The position numbers were made by a program, and so were the translations under genes. Positions 27,669 to 36,755 of a DNA stretch of 64,000 bases are shown piece by piece (position 1 is the first letter of the stretch; each line of letters begins with the position of its first letter). Location of the stretch: contig CAYVWB010000018.1 of NCBI GenBank assembly GCA_964455395.1, forward strand, positions 7,464 to 71,463. Direction: 5' to 3'. This DNA is from CAYVWB01 sp964455395. GTDB lineage: Bacteria > Desulfobacterota > Desulfovibrionia > Desulfovibrionales > Desulfovibrionaceae. The notes below the pieces were generated by a model. It was given only the letters and a program-made list of their open reading frames with translations, did no database searches and was not told the DNA's origin.

Positions 27669-27748
27669 CGCCAAACCCATACGCATGGGCATGCGCAGAC
27701 ATGCGAAGGCCCTTTCGTCAACAACCCGCAGCAAGCCGGCGGCGTATT

Positions 27749-27768
27749 ACGGTCTTGCATAAAACCGT
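27749..27768. promoter_or_regulatory. Inverted repeat in the HU/MerR divergent region
   Basis: ACGGT (27749-27753) and ACCGT (27764-27768) form a small inverted repeat 60-80 bases before the MerR-type gene, in an AT-richer stretch. Such a dyad could be an operator, for example for the regulator itself. The evidence is pattern only. Confidence 0.3.
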
Positions 27769-27829
27769 GATTGCGGTTAGACACTTAAAAAAGGTCTAGA
27801 CAATTTCTAGCTTCAGTCAGGAGTACGCC

Positions 27830-28447
27830 ATGGCCATTGCCGCCTCCCAACCCGCCAGCGCGCCCCCTTCGTCCGGCTTGCTCACCATTGCGGACATCGC
27901 CAAGCGCTACGAACTGCCCGAGTCCACGGCGCGCTACTACTGCAAACGATTCCTCGATTTCCTGCCCCATGAGGGGCACGGCAAGCGGCGGCGCTACAGA
28001 CCCGAAGCCATTGACGTTTTCGACATCATCCTGCCCGAGATGCGCAAACGCAAGGACGCTCGCGCCGTGGAAGCCGTGCTGGAAGACGCCATGCCCCGTC
28101 TGCCGGAACCCCGCATTGCCGAGAGCGCGCGCAAGACGCCCCCTTCCGCCGACACCCACCGCTACGATGCGCCCCCGGACGTGACCACTGCCTTGGAGCA
28201 CCAGAGTGAAGCACTGCACGGCATCGCCTCCGCCTTGACGCGGCTCGCCGCCACCCAAAGCGACGTGAAGACGCTCAAGGAGATGATGGCCCGGCAGCAA
28301 TCGCTCATCGACAGCCTGCGCCAGGAAATCAGCCACCTGAAAGCGCTGCAAGGACAAGCCGAACAGACGCACCAAGCCGATCTGGAGCAGTTGCGCCGCA
28401 CCCTCAGCCATCTGGCGGGGGAACTGGCCAAAAGCCGTGGGGAATAG
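27830..28447 (+). CDS. MerR-type helix-turn-helix protein with coiled-coil tail
   Basis: 205 residues. The N-terminal 75 form a MerR-like winged helix (LLTIADIAKRYELPESTARYY, then KRRRYRPEAIDVFDIILPEM). A linker rich in Pro follows, then an amphipathic coiled coil (about 125-205, TLKEMMARQQSLIDSLRQEI). There is no effector-binding cysteine motif. It resembles small DNA-binding proteins of plasmid or chromosome segregation and phage repressors, as much as classical MerR regulators. AGGAG stands seven bases before ATG. It is divergent from HU. I infer DNA-binding and dimerisation; target unknown. Confidence 0.8.
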   Translation: MAIAASQPASAPPSSGLLTIADIAKRYELPESTARYYCKRFLDFLPHEGHGKRRRYRPEAIDVFDIILPEMRKRKDARAVEAVLEDAMPRLPEPRIAESARKTPPSADTHRYDAPPDVTTALEHQSEALHGIASALTRLAATQSDVKTLKEMMARQQSLIDSLRQEISHLKALQGQAEQTHQADLEQLRRTLSHLAGELAKSRGE

Positions 28448-28940
28448 GACGCGTTCTCAACGATGCGGCCGTGCGCATGGGTCGCATGGCGCACGGCGCA
28501 AGCCTGCCTGACGACGCCACCGGCCGTTTCTCCCGTGGGCGAGGCGCCCCTCCCTCCGCGACGCGACGCTGTCGACCATGATGCGCGCCGCCTGCCGGGG
28601 CTGACTGCAGGGCGCGACGCTGCGCCCCGGGGACTCGACGCCGCGCGCCAAGAGTGCTATCGAGCCTGTGCAAAAGGAAGGGCTTCGACGGTTTTTTCTT
28701 TTGCGCCCGTCCGGTGCGCCCACTGACTCGGTCAAGGCCATTTCCCCCCGGACGGGTTTTTTCCGCTGGCGCGCCGAGCGTCTCGTTCGCCACACAGGCC
28801 GCATGCCGCTTTGTCCGGCGAACGCGGGGCGCCCTGCTGCTGCAAAGCCCCGGCGGAGTCAACGACGGCGAATGTCGCGCCTCGCCGACCCGAACCGTCT
28901 CCGGCGTTCATGGCTCATGGACGCCGTCCGAGGGAGCGTC
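28448..28940. other. Intergenic region with one long hairpin
   Basis: 493 bases with no convincing gene. The only structure is the hairpin followed by a T-run listed separately. Short frames open on both strands have no supporting start signals. Confidence 0.5.
28706..28762 (+). terminator. Hairpin followed by T-run, probable terminator or attenuator
   Basis: A 9-bp perfect stem (CCCGTCCGG at 28706-28714, CCGGACGGG at 28748-28756) followed by six T residues. The 33-base loop holds a second small hairpin (TGAC/GTCA). It may end transcription of the MerR-type gene, or, because 178 bases separate it from the next gene, act as an attenuator of the menG operon. Confidence 0.55.
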
Positions 28941-29144
28941 ATGGACAAGGAAAAGGAACAGAGCCTGAAAGTCGCCAAGGAAATCGTGGTGAAATTCATC
29001 GAGGTCGGACGCATCTCCCCGACGAATTTCCAGGAATTCTTTCCGCTGATCTACAATCAGGTGCGCGCCACCTTGCGGGAGGACCCGGAAGCGCCCCTGC
29101 GCGTCGGCCCCCTGGACCTCTCCCAAGAGGAGCGGGACACGTGA
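28941..29144 (+). CDS. Small conserved-type protein upstream of menG
   Basis: 67 residues: a lysine- and glutamate-rich start (MDKEKEQSLKVAKEIVVKFI), then a compact hydrophobic stretch (VGRISPTNFQEFFPLIYNQV) and an acidic tail. No membrane helix, no signal. I do not recognise a named family. AGGGAG stands five bases before ATG, and the stop overlaps the methyltransferase start (GTGA), which supports it being real and cotranslated. Confidence 0.75.
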   Translation: MDKEKEQSLKVAKEIVVKFIEVGRISPTNFQEFFPLIYNQVRATLREDPEAPLRVGPLDLSQEERDT

Positions 29145-29902
29145 GCGCCGAGCGTCGACCGCCCTGCGACGCCTCACCCGACGCTGGCGAGGCCCACGCC
29201 GGCCGAGTGCAAGCCATGTTCGGCCGCATTTCGGGGTGGTATGACGTCCTCAACCGCGCACTGAGCCTGGGGCAAGACGTCTACTGGCGACGCGAACTCT
29301 GCGCCCACGCCTCCGCTGGCGCCAACGGCGCAGGCCTGCTGGTGGACCTGGCGGCCGGCACCATGGACGTGGCTCTGGGCCTGGCGAAACGCTATCCTCA
29401 CGCGCAGGTCGCTGCAGCGGATTTCGCGGAGCCCATGCTCCGCCATGGCGCGAAGAAACTCGCCACCCAGCCGGACCGGCTGCGCCGACGCGTATGGCCT
29501 CTGCTGGCGGACGGCCGGCGGCTTCCCCTGCGCGACAGCGTGGCGGACTGCGCGACCATGGCCTTCGGCATCCGCAACATCACCCCGCGCCATGCCGCCT
29601 ACGCCGAGGCGTTGCGTCTCCTCAAGCCGGGGGGACGCTTCGTGATTCTGGAATTCGGATCTGCGGAACGCCCCATCATGAAGGGGCTCTACAACCTCTA
29701 TCTGAACCGGCTGCTGCCGACGGCGGGGCGACTCGTCTCCGGCGACCGGGACGCTTATCGGTACCTGGCGGACACCATCCGCGCCTTCCCCCCGCCGCGG
29801 GCCCTGGCGCAGGAACTCCTGGATGCGGGGTTCGACAGCGTCTTCCACAGACCGCTGACCTTCGGAGTGGTGAACATCCATGTCGCCGTCAAGGCGGGGT
29901 GA
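29141..29902 (+). CDS. menG: UbiE/MenG-family methyltransferase
   Basis: 253 residues. SAM-dependent C-methylation of demethylmenaquinone, the last step of menaquinone synthesis. Motifs: MFGRISGWYDVLNRALSLG, SAM-binding LLVDLAAGTMDVALGLA, AADFAEPMLRHGAKKL, GIRNITPRHAAYAEALRLLK and GGRFVILEFGSAERP. GTG at 29141 overlaps the stop of the small gene before it. The product of the family in an organism with mqnB is menaquinone, not ubiquinone, so menG is the better name; this is inference. Confidence 0.9.
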   Translation: MSAERRPPCDASPDAGEAHAGRVQAMFGRISGWYDVLNRALSLGQDVYWRRELCAHASAGANGAGLLVDLAAGTMDVALGLAKRYPHAQVAAADFAEPMLRHGAKKLATQPDRLRRRVWPLLADGRRLPLRDSVADCATMAFGIRNITPRHAAYAEALRLLKPGGRFVILEFGSAERPIMKGLYNLYLNRLLPTAGRLVSGDRDAYRYLADTIRAFPPPRALAQELLDAGFDSVFHRPLTFGVVNIHVAVKAG

Positions 29903-30032
29903 GACGAAACGCTTGACGCCGCGCCGCGATCCTGTTCGCCCGGACTCGGACGCGCAGCCCATCGTGCATTGACCACCGCATACCTTTGCGCGTACAAGCC
30001 CCTGTTCATGACGCACGTGACGGTCGCGCCGC

Positions 30033-30233
30033 TCACATCGCGCGGATGAGCGCCATGAGCCCCAACCCCAAGCCCATGGCGAGCAAGCCCGTCAAGCGCA
30101 ACGTCCCCGGCCGCTGCGACGCCATGAGCGCCAGGAATTTCGGCATGCGCTCCGCAAACAGAAAATATGGCGCGCCTTCCAACACCAGCGCGAGGCCAAG
30201 AGCCACGCCAAGGGTTTCCCAATCGATGAACAT
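30033..30233 (-). CDS. DUF2065-type small membrane protein
   Basis: 66 residues. Two hydrophobic segments (about 7-25 and 46-62) around a short loop with the motif EGAPYFLFAERMPKFL. This matches the DUF2065 (YjeT-like) family, whose members are often next to membrane-protease or respiratory genes; function is not known. ATG at 30233 is preceded by CGGGA. The minus strand is open far upstream but only these residues are coherent. It diverges from the UDP-sugar dehydrogenase gene. Confidence 0.78.
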   Translation of the reverse strand: MFIDWETLGVALGLALVLEGAPYFLFAERMPKFLALMASQRPGTLRLTGLLAMGLGLGLMALIRAM

Positions 30234-30320
30234 TCCCGTGCTGTACGCGGTGGCGGCCGTTTCTGTAAAGACGCATTCCGCCTCCGCATGCGCACCGACA
30301 ACTGCAAGGAGCCAAGAGCC

Positions 30321-31634
<1,314 letters not shown>

Positions 31635-31637
31635 CGC

Positions 31638-32429
31638 ATGCCCCGGGCGCTGCTGCTGGCCACAGCCGCCCCGGCGGAGCTCAAGGCCGTCGCGCGGGGG
31701 CTGGGCGTGGTCATCCCGCCGGAGGAACTCGCCGGGGCCGCGCCTTTGCGAAGCTGGCTCCTCGAAGTCGGCGGCGTTCCGCTGCAGCTCGCTCTCTGCG
31801 GCGTGGGCCCGGTGAACGCAGCCCTTGCCGCCGGCGCCCTCATCCCACGACCGGGGACTGCCCTCCCCACGCCTTCCGGCGTGGTTCTCGTGGGCGTGGG
31901 CGGCGCTTTCGACCTGACAGCCACGCCCCTGGGCGGCGTCGTTTGCGCGCGGGAAACGGCTTTCCCGGAGTACGGCTTGCGCTGGGACCCCACCACCCGC
32001 CTTCGCCACCGTGCGGATGACGACGGCGTGGACCCCCATGGCCTGCCTTTCCACCACGGCGACGTGGATGCGGACGGCCAGACCACCGTCGTGTGGGATC
32101 GCCTGCCCATCGCCGCCTCGGCGTGGAACGAACTCGCTGCGCTGGGCGTGCGGCCCCCGTCCGGTCGGGAAGCCGTCTTTATCACCGTGGCGGGGTGCAG
32201 CGCCACGCCCCGGCGAGCCGCCAGCCTGCGGACGCGGTACGCCGGCGACGCCCCCCTGGTGGAGGACATGGAGACCTTTCCCTTCGCCCTGGCCGCCGCG
32301 CGCGCCGGCGTCCCGTTCGGGGCGGTGCGCTGCGTCTCCAACCTGGTGGGCTCGCGGCCGCCTGCGCAATGGGATCTGGAAGGCGCCCTGGCCGCGGTGC
32401 AGGAGACCGTCGCCGCCATGCTTGCATAA
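31638..32429 (+). CDS. mqnB: Futalosine hydrolase
   Basis: 263 residues. Cleaves futalosine to hypoxanthine and dehypoxanthinyl futalosine in the alternative (futalosine) menaquinone pathway. Family motifs: LLLATAAPAELKAV, LCGVGPVNAALAAG, VLVGVGGAF, ETAFPEYGL, the purine-binding VEDMETFPFALAAARAGVPF and VRCVSNLVGSR. It overlaps no neighbour but starts three bases after the sugar dehydrogenase and ends 30 before the polyprenyl synthase. With menG and the polyprenyl synthase it makes a menaquinone block. Confidence 0.92.
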   Translation: MPRALLLATAAPAELKAVARGLGVVIPPEELAGAAPLRSWLLEVGGVPLQLALCGVGPVNAALAAGALIPRPGTALPTPSGVVLVGVGGAFDLTATPLGGVVCARETAFPEYGLRWDPTTRLRHRADDDGVDPHGLPFHHGDVDADGQTTVVWDRLPIAASAWNELAALGVRPPSGREAVFITVAGCSATPRRAASLRTRYAGDAPLVEDMETFPFALAAARAGVPFGAVRCVSNLVGSRPPAQWDLEGALAAVQETVAAMLA

Positions 32430-32459
32430 CCGGTGGAAAAGCGGCTATCAGGACTCGTC

Positions 32460-33455
32460 ATGCACGCGCTACTCGCTTACATGGAAGCGGAGCTTCCCGC
32501 CGTCAACGCCCATCTGGAACAGTGTGTGGCGCGTCTTCATCACACGGTGCAGCCGCAAGCCCGCTACGTGCTGGAAGCCGGCGGCAAGCGGCTGCGGCCC
32601 ATGCTCACCTTGCTCAGCCACCGCGCGCTGGGCGGCGGGCAAACGCCTTCGCCCTACGCCATGGCCTCCGCGCTGGAACTCCTGCACTCCGCCACCCTGC
32701 TGCACGACGACATTCTGGACGGCGCGGACCTGCGCCGCGGCCGGCCGGCGGCGCACCACGCCTTCGGCGCGCCTGTGGCCATCCTCGCCGGGGACGCGCT
32801 CTTGGCGCTGGGCAACCTCCTCGTGGCGGAGTACGGGGACGCGCGGCTCACCCAGTGCGTCAGCGAAGCCATCATGGCCACCGCCACTGGCGAGATTCGG
32901 GAAATCGCTCACGTGGGGGACATGGCCCTCGAAAGCGACGTCTACCTGGAGATCATCACCGGCAAGACGGCCTATCTCATCGAGGCCGCCACCCGAGGCG
33001 GCGCGTTGCTTGCCGGCGCGGACGACGCGACCACCGCCGCCGCCGCCGACTTCGGACGCAAACTCGGCGTGGCGTTTCAACTGGTGGACGACGCCCTGGA
33101 CTATGGCGTGAGCGAAGCGCAAGCTGGCAAGACCGTGGCGGCGGACCTGCGCGAAGGCAAAGTCACCCTGCCGCTCATATTCTATCGGGAAGCCGCCTCC
33201 GATGCGGACCGCGCAGCGCTTTTCGCCATGGGCGAGTCGTTGCGCAACGCCAGTGGAGAGCTTGCCCCCGAGACCGCCGAAGCCGTGCAGCGGGTGGTGG
33301 CTTCCATCCGTGCGTCGGACGCCGTGGCGCGCACACGAGCCGTGGCCGCAGAACACGCCCACGCAGCCCGCGCGAGCCTGGCCGCCTTGCCCCCCGGCAC
33401 GGAGCGCGACCTCCTCGGGTTGGCTCTGGACTATGTGGTGAACCGCACCAAATAG
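32460..33455 (+). CDS. Polyprenyl diphosphate synthase
   Basis: 331 residues. Trans-prenyl chain elongation for the menaquinone side chain. First Asp-rich motif LLHDDILD (DDILD), second QLVDDALDY, GGKRLRPMLTLLS at the N-terminus, GDALLALGNLLVA, EIREIAHVGDM and ITGKTAYLIEAAT. The chain length of the product cannot be fixed from the sequence; family context suggests octaprenyl or a similar length. ATG 32460 with AGGA six bases before is preferred to GTG 32433. purL starts 45 bases downstream. Confidence 0.9.
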   Translation: MHALLAYMEAELPAVNAHLEQCVARLHHTVQPQARYVLEAGGKRLRPMLTLLSHRALGGGQTPSPYAMASALELLHSATLLHDDILDGADLRRGRPAAHHAFGAPVAILAGDALLALGNLLVAEYGDARLTQCVSEAIMATATGEIREIAHVGDMALESDVYLEIITGKTAYLIEAATRGGALLAGADDATTAAAADFGRKLGVAFQLVDDALDYGVSEAQAGKTVAADLREGKVTLPLIFYREAASDADRAALFAMGESLRNASGELAPETAEAVQRVVASIRASDAVARTRAVAAEHAHAARASLAALPPGTERDLLGLALDYVVNRTK

Positions 33456-33500
33456 GCAACATCGTTCCCCAATCTACAGACTTTTCGGGAGGCGCGCCCC

Positions 33501-36500
33501 ATGCTCCAGCGGATTGAAGTCGCCGTGCGGCCGGAACTGGAAGATTCCCTCGGCCGCAAGACAACCCGTCGTATCCGTGAATTTCTTGGCGACGCCGAGC
33601 CGGAATCCGCCCCCCTCGCCGCGCTCCAATGCCGGGTGGCCACCGTCTTCACCGTGGAGGGCCTGGACGCGGCGCAGACGCAGACGCTCCTCGACGACGC
33701 CGCCTTCCACGATCCCGTGCTCCATGAAGTACGCCTCACGCCGGACGCCGACGCCTACGACTGGCGGCTTGAAGTGGGCTTCCGTCCCGGTGTGACAGAC
33801 AACGAAGGCCGCACCGCCTTGGCCACCCTCGCGCTGAGCCTGGGGCTTGGCGACGCCCGGACCGCTGCTGCGCAGGGCGTGGCCGTCTACGTCTCCAAAC
33901 AGTACAGACTGCGCGGGGACCTCACCCGGGAGCAGGTGGAGCGCGTCGCCGGCGGTCTGCTGGCCAACGACCTCATCCAGCGCACGCGCATCAAGTCCGC
34001 GGAGGCGTGGCGCGCCGAGCCCGGTTTCGAGGCGCAAGCCGCCCGCGTGCTCGGCCATGTGGACGACACCGTGGCCACGGCAGACCTCGCCGCCATGGAC
34101 GACGACGCCCTCGTCGCCTTCAGCAAGGCGCACGTGCTGGCGCTCTCTCTGGAAGAAATGCGCGCCATCCGCGACCACTACGCGCAACCCGCGGTGCAGG
34201 CGGACCGTCGCGCCGCCGGCTTGCCTGCCGAGCCCACCGACGCTGAACTGGAATGCCTCGCGCAGACCTGGAGCGAGCACTGCAAGCACAAGATCTTCAA
34301 CGCCGCCATCGACTACGTGGACACCCACACCGGCCGCCGCGAACGCGTGGACAGCCTCTTCAAGACCTACATCGCCACCCCCACCCAGCAGATTCGCCAA
34401 CGCCTGGGCGAACGCGACTTCTGCCTCTCCGTCTTCAAGGACAACGCCGGCGTCATCGGCTTCAACGAGACCCACGCCCTCTGCATCAAAGTGGAGACGC
34501 ACAACAGCCCCTCCGCGCTGGACCCGTACGGCGGCGCTCTCACAGGCATCGTGGGGGTGAACCGCGACCCCATGGGCACGGGCCTGGGCGCCCAGATGGT
34601 CTGCAACACCAACGTCTTCTGCTTCGCCTCCCCCTTCCACGAAGGGGAACTGCCCCCGCGACTGCTGCACCCCAAACGCGTCATGGAAGGGGTGCGCGAA
34701 GGCGTGGAGCATGGCGGCAACAAGTCCGGCGTACCCACGGTGAACGGCTCCCTGCTCTTCGATGCACGCTATCTGGGCAAACCCCTGGTCTACTGCGGCA
34801 CGGTGGGCCTCATGCCCCGCGTGGTGGCCGGACGGCTCAGTCACGAAAAAGCCGCGCTTCCGGGCGACGCCGTGGTCATGGTGGGAGGCCGCATCGGCAA
34901 GGACGGCATCCACGGCGCCACCTTCTCTTCCGAAGAACTCACGGAGGAATCCCCGGCCACGGCCGTGCAGATCGGCGACCCCATCACCCAGCGCCGCATG
35001 TACGACCTGCTCATGCGCGCTCGTGACGCCGGCCTCTACAACGCCATCACGGACAACGGCGCCGGCGGCCTCTCCTCCTCCGTGGGCGAGATGGCCGAGG
35101 AGCCCGGCGGCGTGCGCATGGACCTGGCCAAGGCTCCCCTCAAGTACGACGGCCTCATGCCTTGGGAAATCCTGCTCTCCGAAGCGCAGGAACGCATGAC
35201 CCTGGCCGTGCCTCCAGAGAAGCTGGAAGCCTTCCTCGCCCTGGCTGCGGAAATGGAGGTGGAAGCGGCCGTGCTCGGCGAGTACACGGACTCCGGCTAC
35301 CTCGACGTCACGTACGGGGACAAACCCGTGGCGCGCCTGGCCATGGATTTCCTCCATACCGGAACCCCGCAGATGCGTCTGGAAGCGACGTGGACCGCGC
35401 CCCGGGTGGACGACGCCGGCGTGGCGGCCCTCGAAACGGCGGGACGCCTGCGCGGCGACGATCATCCCCCCCTGGACACCGCCGAAGGCCGCGGCCGTCT
35501 GCTGGAGCGCATGCTCGGCCGGCTCAACATCTGCAGCAAGGAATACATCGTCCGCCAGTACGACCATGAGGTGAAGGGCGGGAGCGTGGTCAAACCGCTG
35601 ACCGGCGCTCGCGATGACGGCCCGGCCGACGCCGGCGCCCTGCGGCCCCTGCTGGACGCGCCGGAGGCCTTGGTCATCGGCCACGGCATATGCCCCCGCT
35701 ACAGCGACCTGGACGCCTACTGGATGATGGCCAACGCCGTGGACGAAGCCGTGCGCAACGCCGTGGCCGCCGGCGCGGACATCGACCACATGGCCGGCGT
35801 GGACAACTTCTGCTGGTGCGATCCCGTGCAGTCCGAGAAGACGCCGGACGGCCGCTACAAACTGGCGCAGCTCGTGCGCGCCAACCGCGCTCTGGCGCAC
35901 TTCTGCCTGGCGTACGGCGTGCCGTGCGTCTCCGGCAAGGATTCCATGAAAAACGACTACATGGGCGGCGGCGGCAAGATCTCCATCCCTCCCACGGCGC
36001 TCTTCACGGTGCTGAGCGTGATTCCGGACGCAACCAAGGCCCTCACGTCGGACTTCAAACACCCCGGGGACCTCCTCTACATCCTCGGCGCCACCCACCC
36101 CGAGCTCGGCGCCAGCGAAGTGGCGGACGAGCTGGGTCTCACCTTCGCCACAGCGCCCCACGTGAACGCCGTGGCTGCGCGGCGTCGTTACCGCAGCCTC
36201 TTCCAGGCGGCGCAGGCAGGGCTTGTGAGCGCGTGCCACGATTGCTCCGACGGCGGCCTCGGCGTGACCCTGGCGGAGATGTGCATCGGTGGCCGGCTGG
36301 GCGCGCAAGTCTCCCTGGACGCCGTCCCCCGCAGCGCGACGCGCTGGAACCCCACGGCGCTGCTTTTCGCAGAGTCCGCCAGCCGCCTCGTCGTCACCGT
36401 GCGACCGACAGACGCCGCCGCCTTCGAGGCGCGCTTCGCCGGCCAGGTCTTCGGCAAGATCGGCGTGGTCACGGACGATGACGTCCTCTCCATCCACGCC

Positions 36501-36572
36501 GCCGATGACACAGTCTTGTCACGTCCCGTTGATAGGCTCACGGCTTCCTGGCGCGCTACGCTGGACTGGTAG
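33501..36572 (+). CDS. purL: Phosphoribosylformylglycinamidine synthase, PurS-PurL fusion
   Basis: 1023 residues. Purine pathway: formylglycinamide ribotide to FGAM. The first 190 or so are PurS-like (two halves: residues 1-90 with VRPELEDSLGRKT and 90-190), followed by PurL with the substrate/ATP block TWSEHCKHKIFNA, ETHNSPSALDPYGGA and GGNKSGVPTVNG, and later VSGKDSMKNDYMG and DCSDGGLGVTLAEM. No glutaminase (PurQ) domain follows, so ammonia must come from a separate PurQ. It is longer than the small PurL but shorter than the E. coli PurL, which carries its own glutaminase. GGGAGG stands seven bases before ATG. Confidence 0.94.
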   Translation: MLQRIEVAVRPELEDSLGRKTTRRIREFLGDAEPESAPLAALQCRVATVFTVEGLDAAQTQTLLDDAAFHDPVLHEVRLTPDADAYDWRLEVGFRPGVTDNEGRTALATLALSLGLGDARTAAAQGVAVYVSKQYRLRGDLTREQVERVAGGLLANDLIQRTRIKSAEAWRAEPGFEAQAARVLGHVDDTVATADLAAMDDDALVAFSKAHVLALSLEEMRAIRDHYAQPAVQADRRAAGLPAEPTDAELECLAQTWSEHCKHKIFNAAIDYVDTHTGRRERVDSLFKTYIATPTQQIRQRLGERDFCLSVFKDNAGVIGFNETHALCIKVETHNSPSALDPYGGALTGIVGVNRDPMGTGLGAQMVCNTNVFCFASPFHEGELPPRLLHPKRVMEGVREGVEHGGNKSGVPTVNGSLLFDARYLGKPLVYCGTVGLMPRVVAGRLSHEKAALPGDAVVMVGGRIGKDGIHGATFSSEELTEESPATAVQIGDPITQRRMYDLLMRARDAGLYNAITDNGAGGLSSSVGEMAEEPGGVRMDLAKAPLKYDGLMPWEILLSEAQERMTLAVPPEKLEAFLALAAEMEVEAAVLGEYTDSGYLDVTYGDKPVARLAMDFLHTGTPQMRLEATWTAPRVDDAGVAALETAGRLRGDDHPPLDTAEGRGRLLERMLGRLNICSKEYIVRQYDHEVKGGSVVKPLTGARDDGPADAGALRPLLDAPEALVIGHGICPRYSDLDAYWMMANAVDEAVRNAVAAGADIDHMAGVDNFCWCDPVQSEKTPDGRYKLAQLVRANRALAHFCLAYGVPCVSGKDSMKNDYMGGGGKISIPPTALFTVLSVIPDATKALTSDFKHPGDLLYILGATHPELGASEVADELGLTFATAPHVNAVAARRRYRSLFQAAQAGLVSACHDCSDGGLGVTLAEMCIGGRLGAQVSLDAVPRSATRWNPTALLFAESASRLVVTVRPTDAAAFEARFAGQVFGKIGVVTDDDVLSIHAADDTVLSRPVDRLTASWRATLDW

Positions 36573-36755
36573 CCGACGCCGCAGAACGCGCGAATACGCC
36601 CGGCTCGGCGACGCGCGTGAGAGCCGTAACCACACAGGACGCCAGGCTGCAGCTGCTGCCGGCGCATTCTACAGACAAGACCGTCTCCCTTGGACATTGC
36701 AAGGGCGCGACCGTGCGCCCCTGTCCCATGCCGGAGACGCGGTGGGGTCCGGACA

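Noticed and set aside
33474..36497. 1007-codon open frame antisense to purL
   Set aside because: It mirrors the purL frame and has no recognisable protein; long antisense frames are expected in GC-rich genes.
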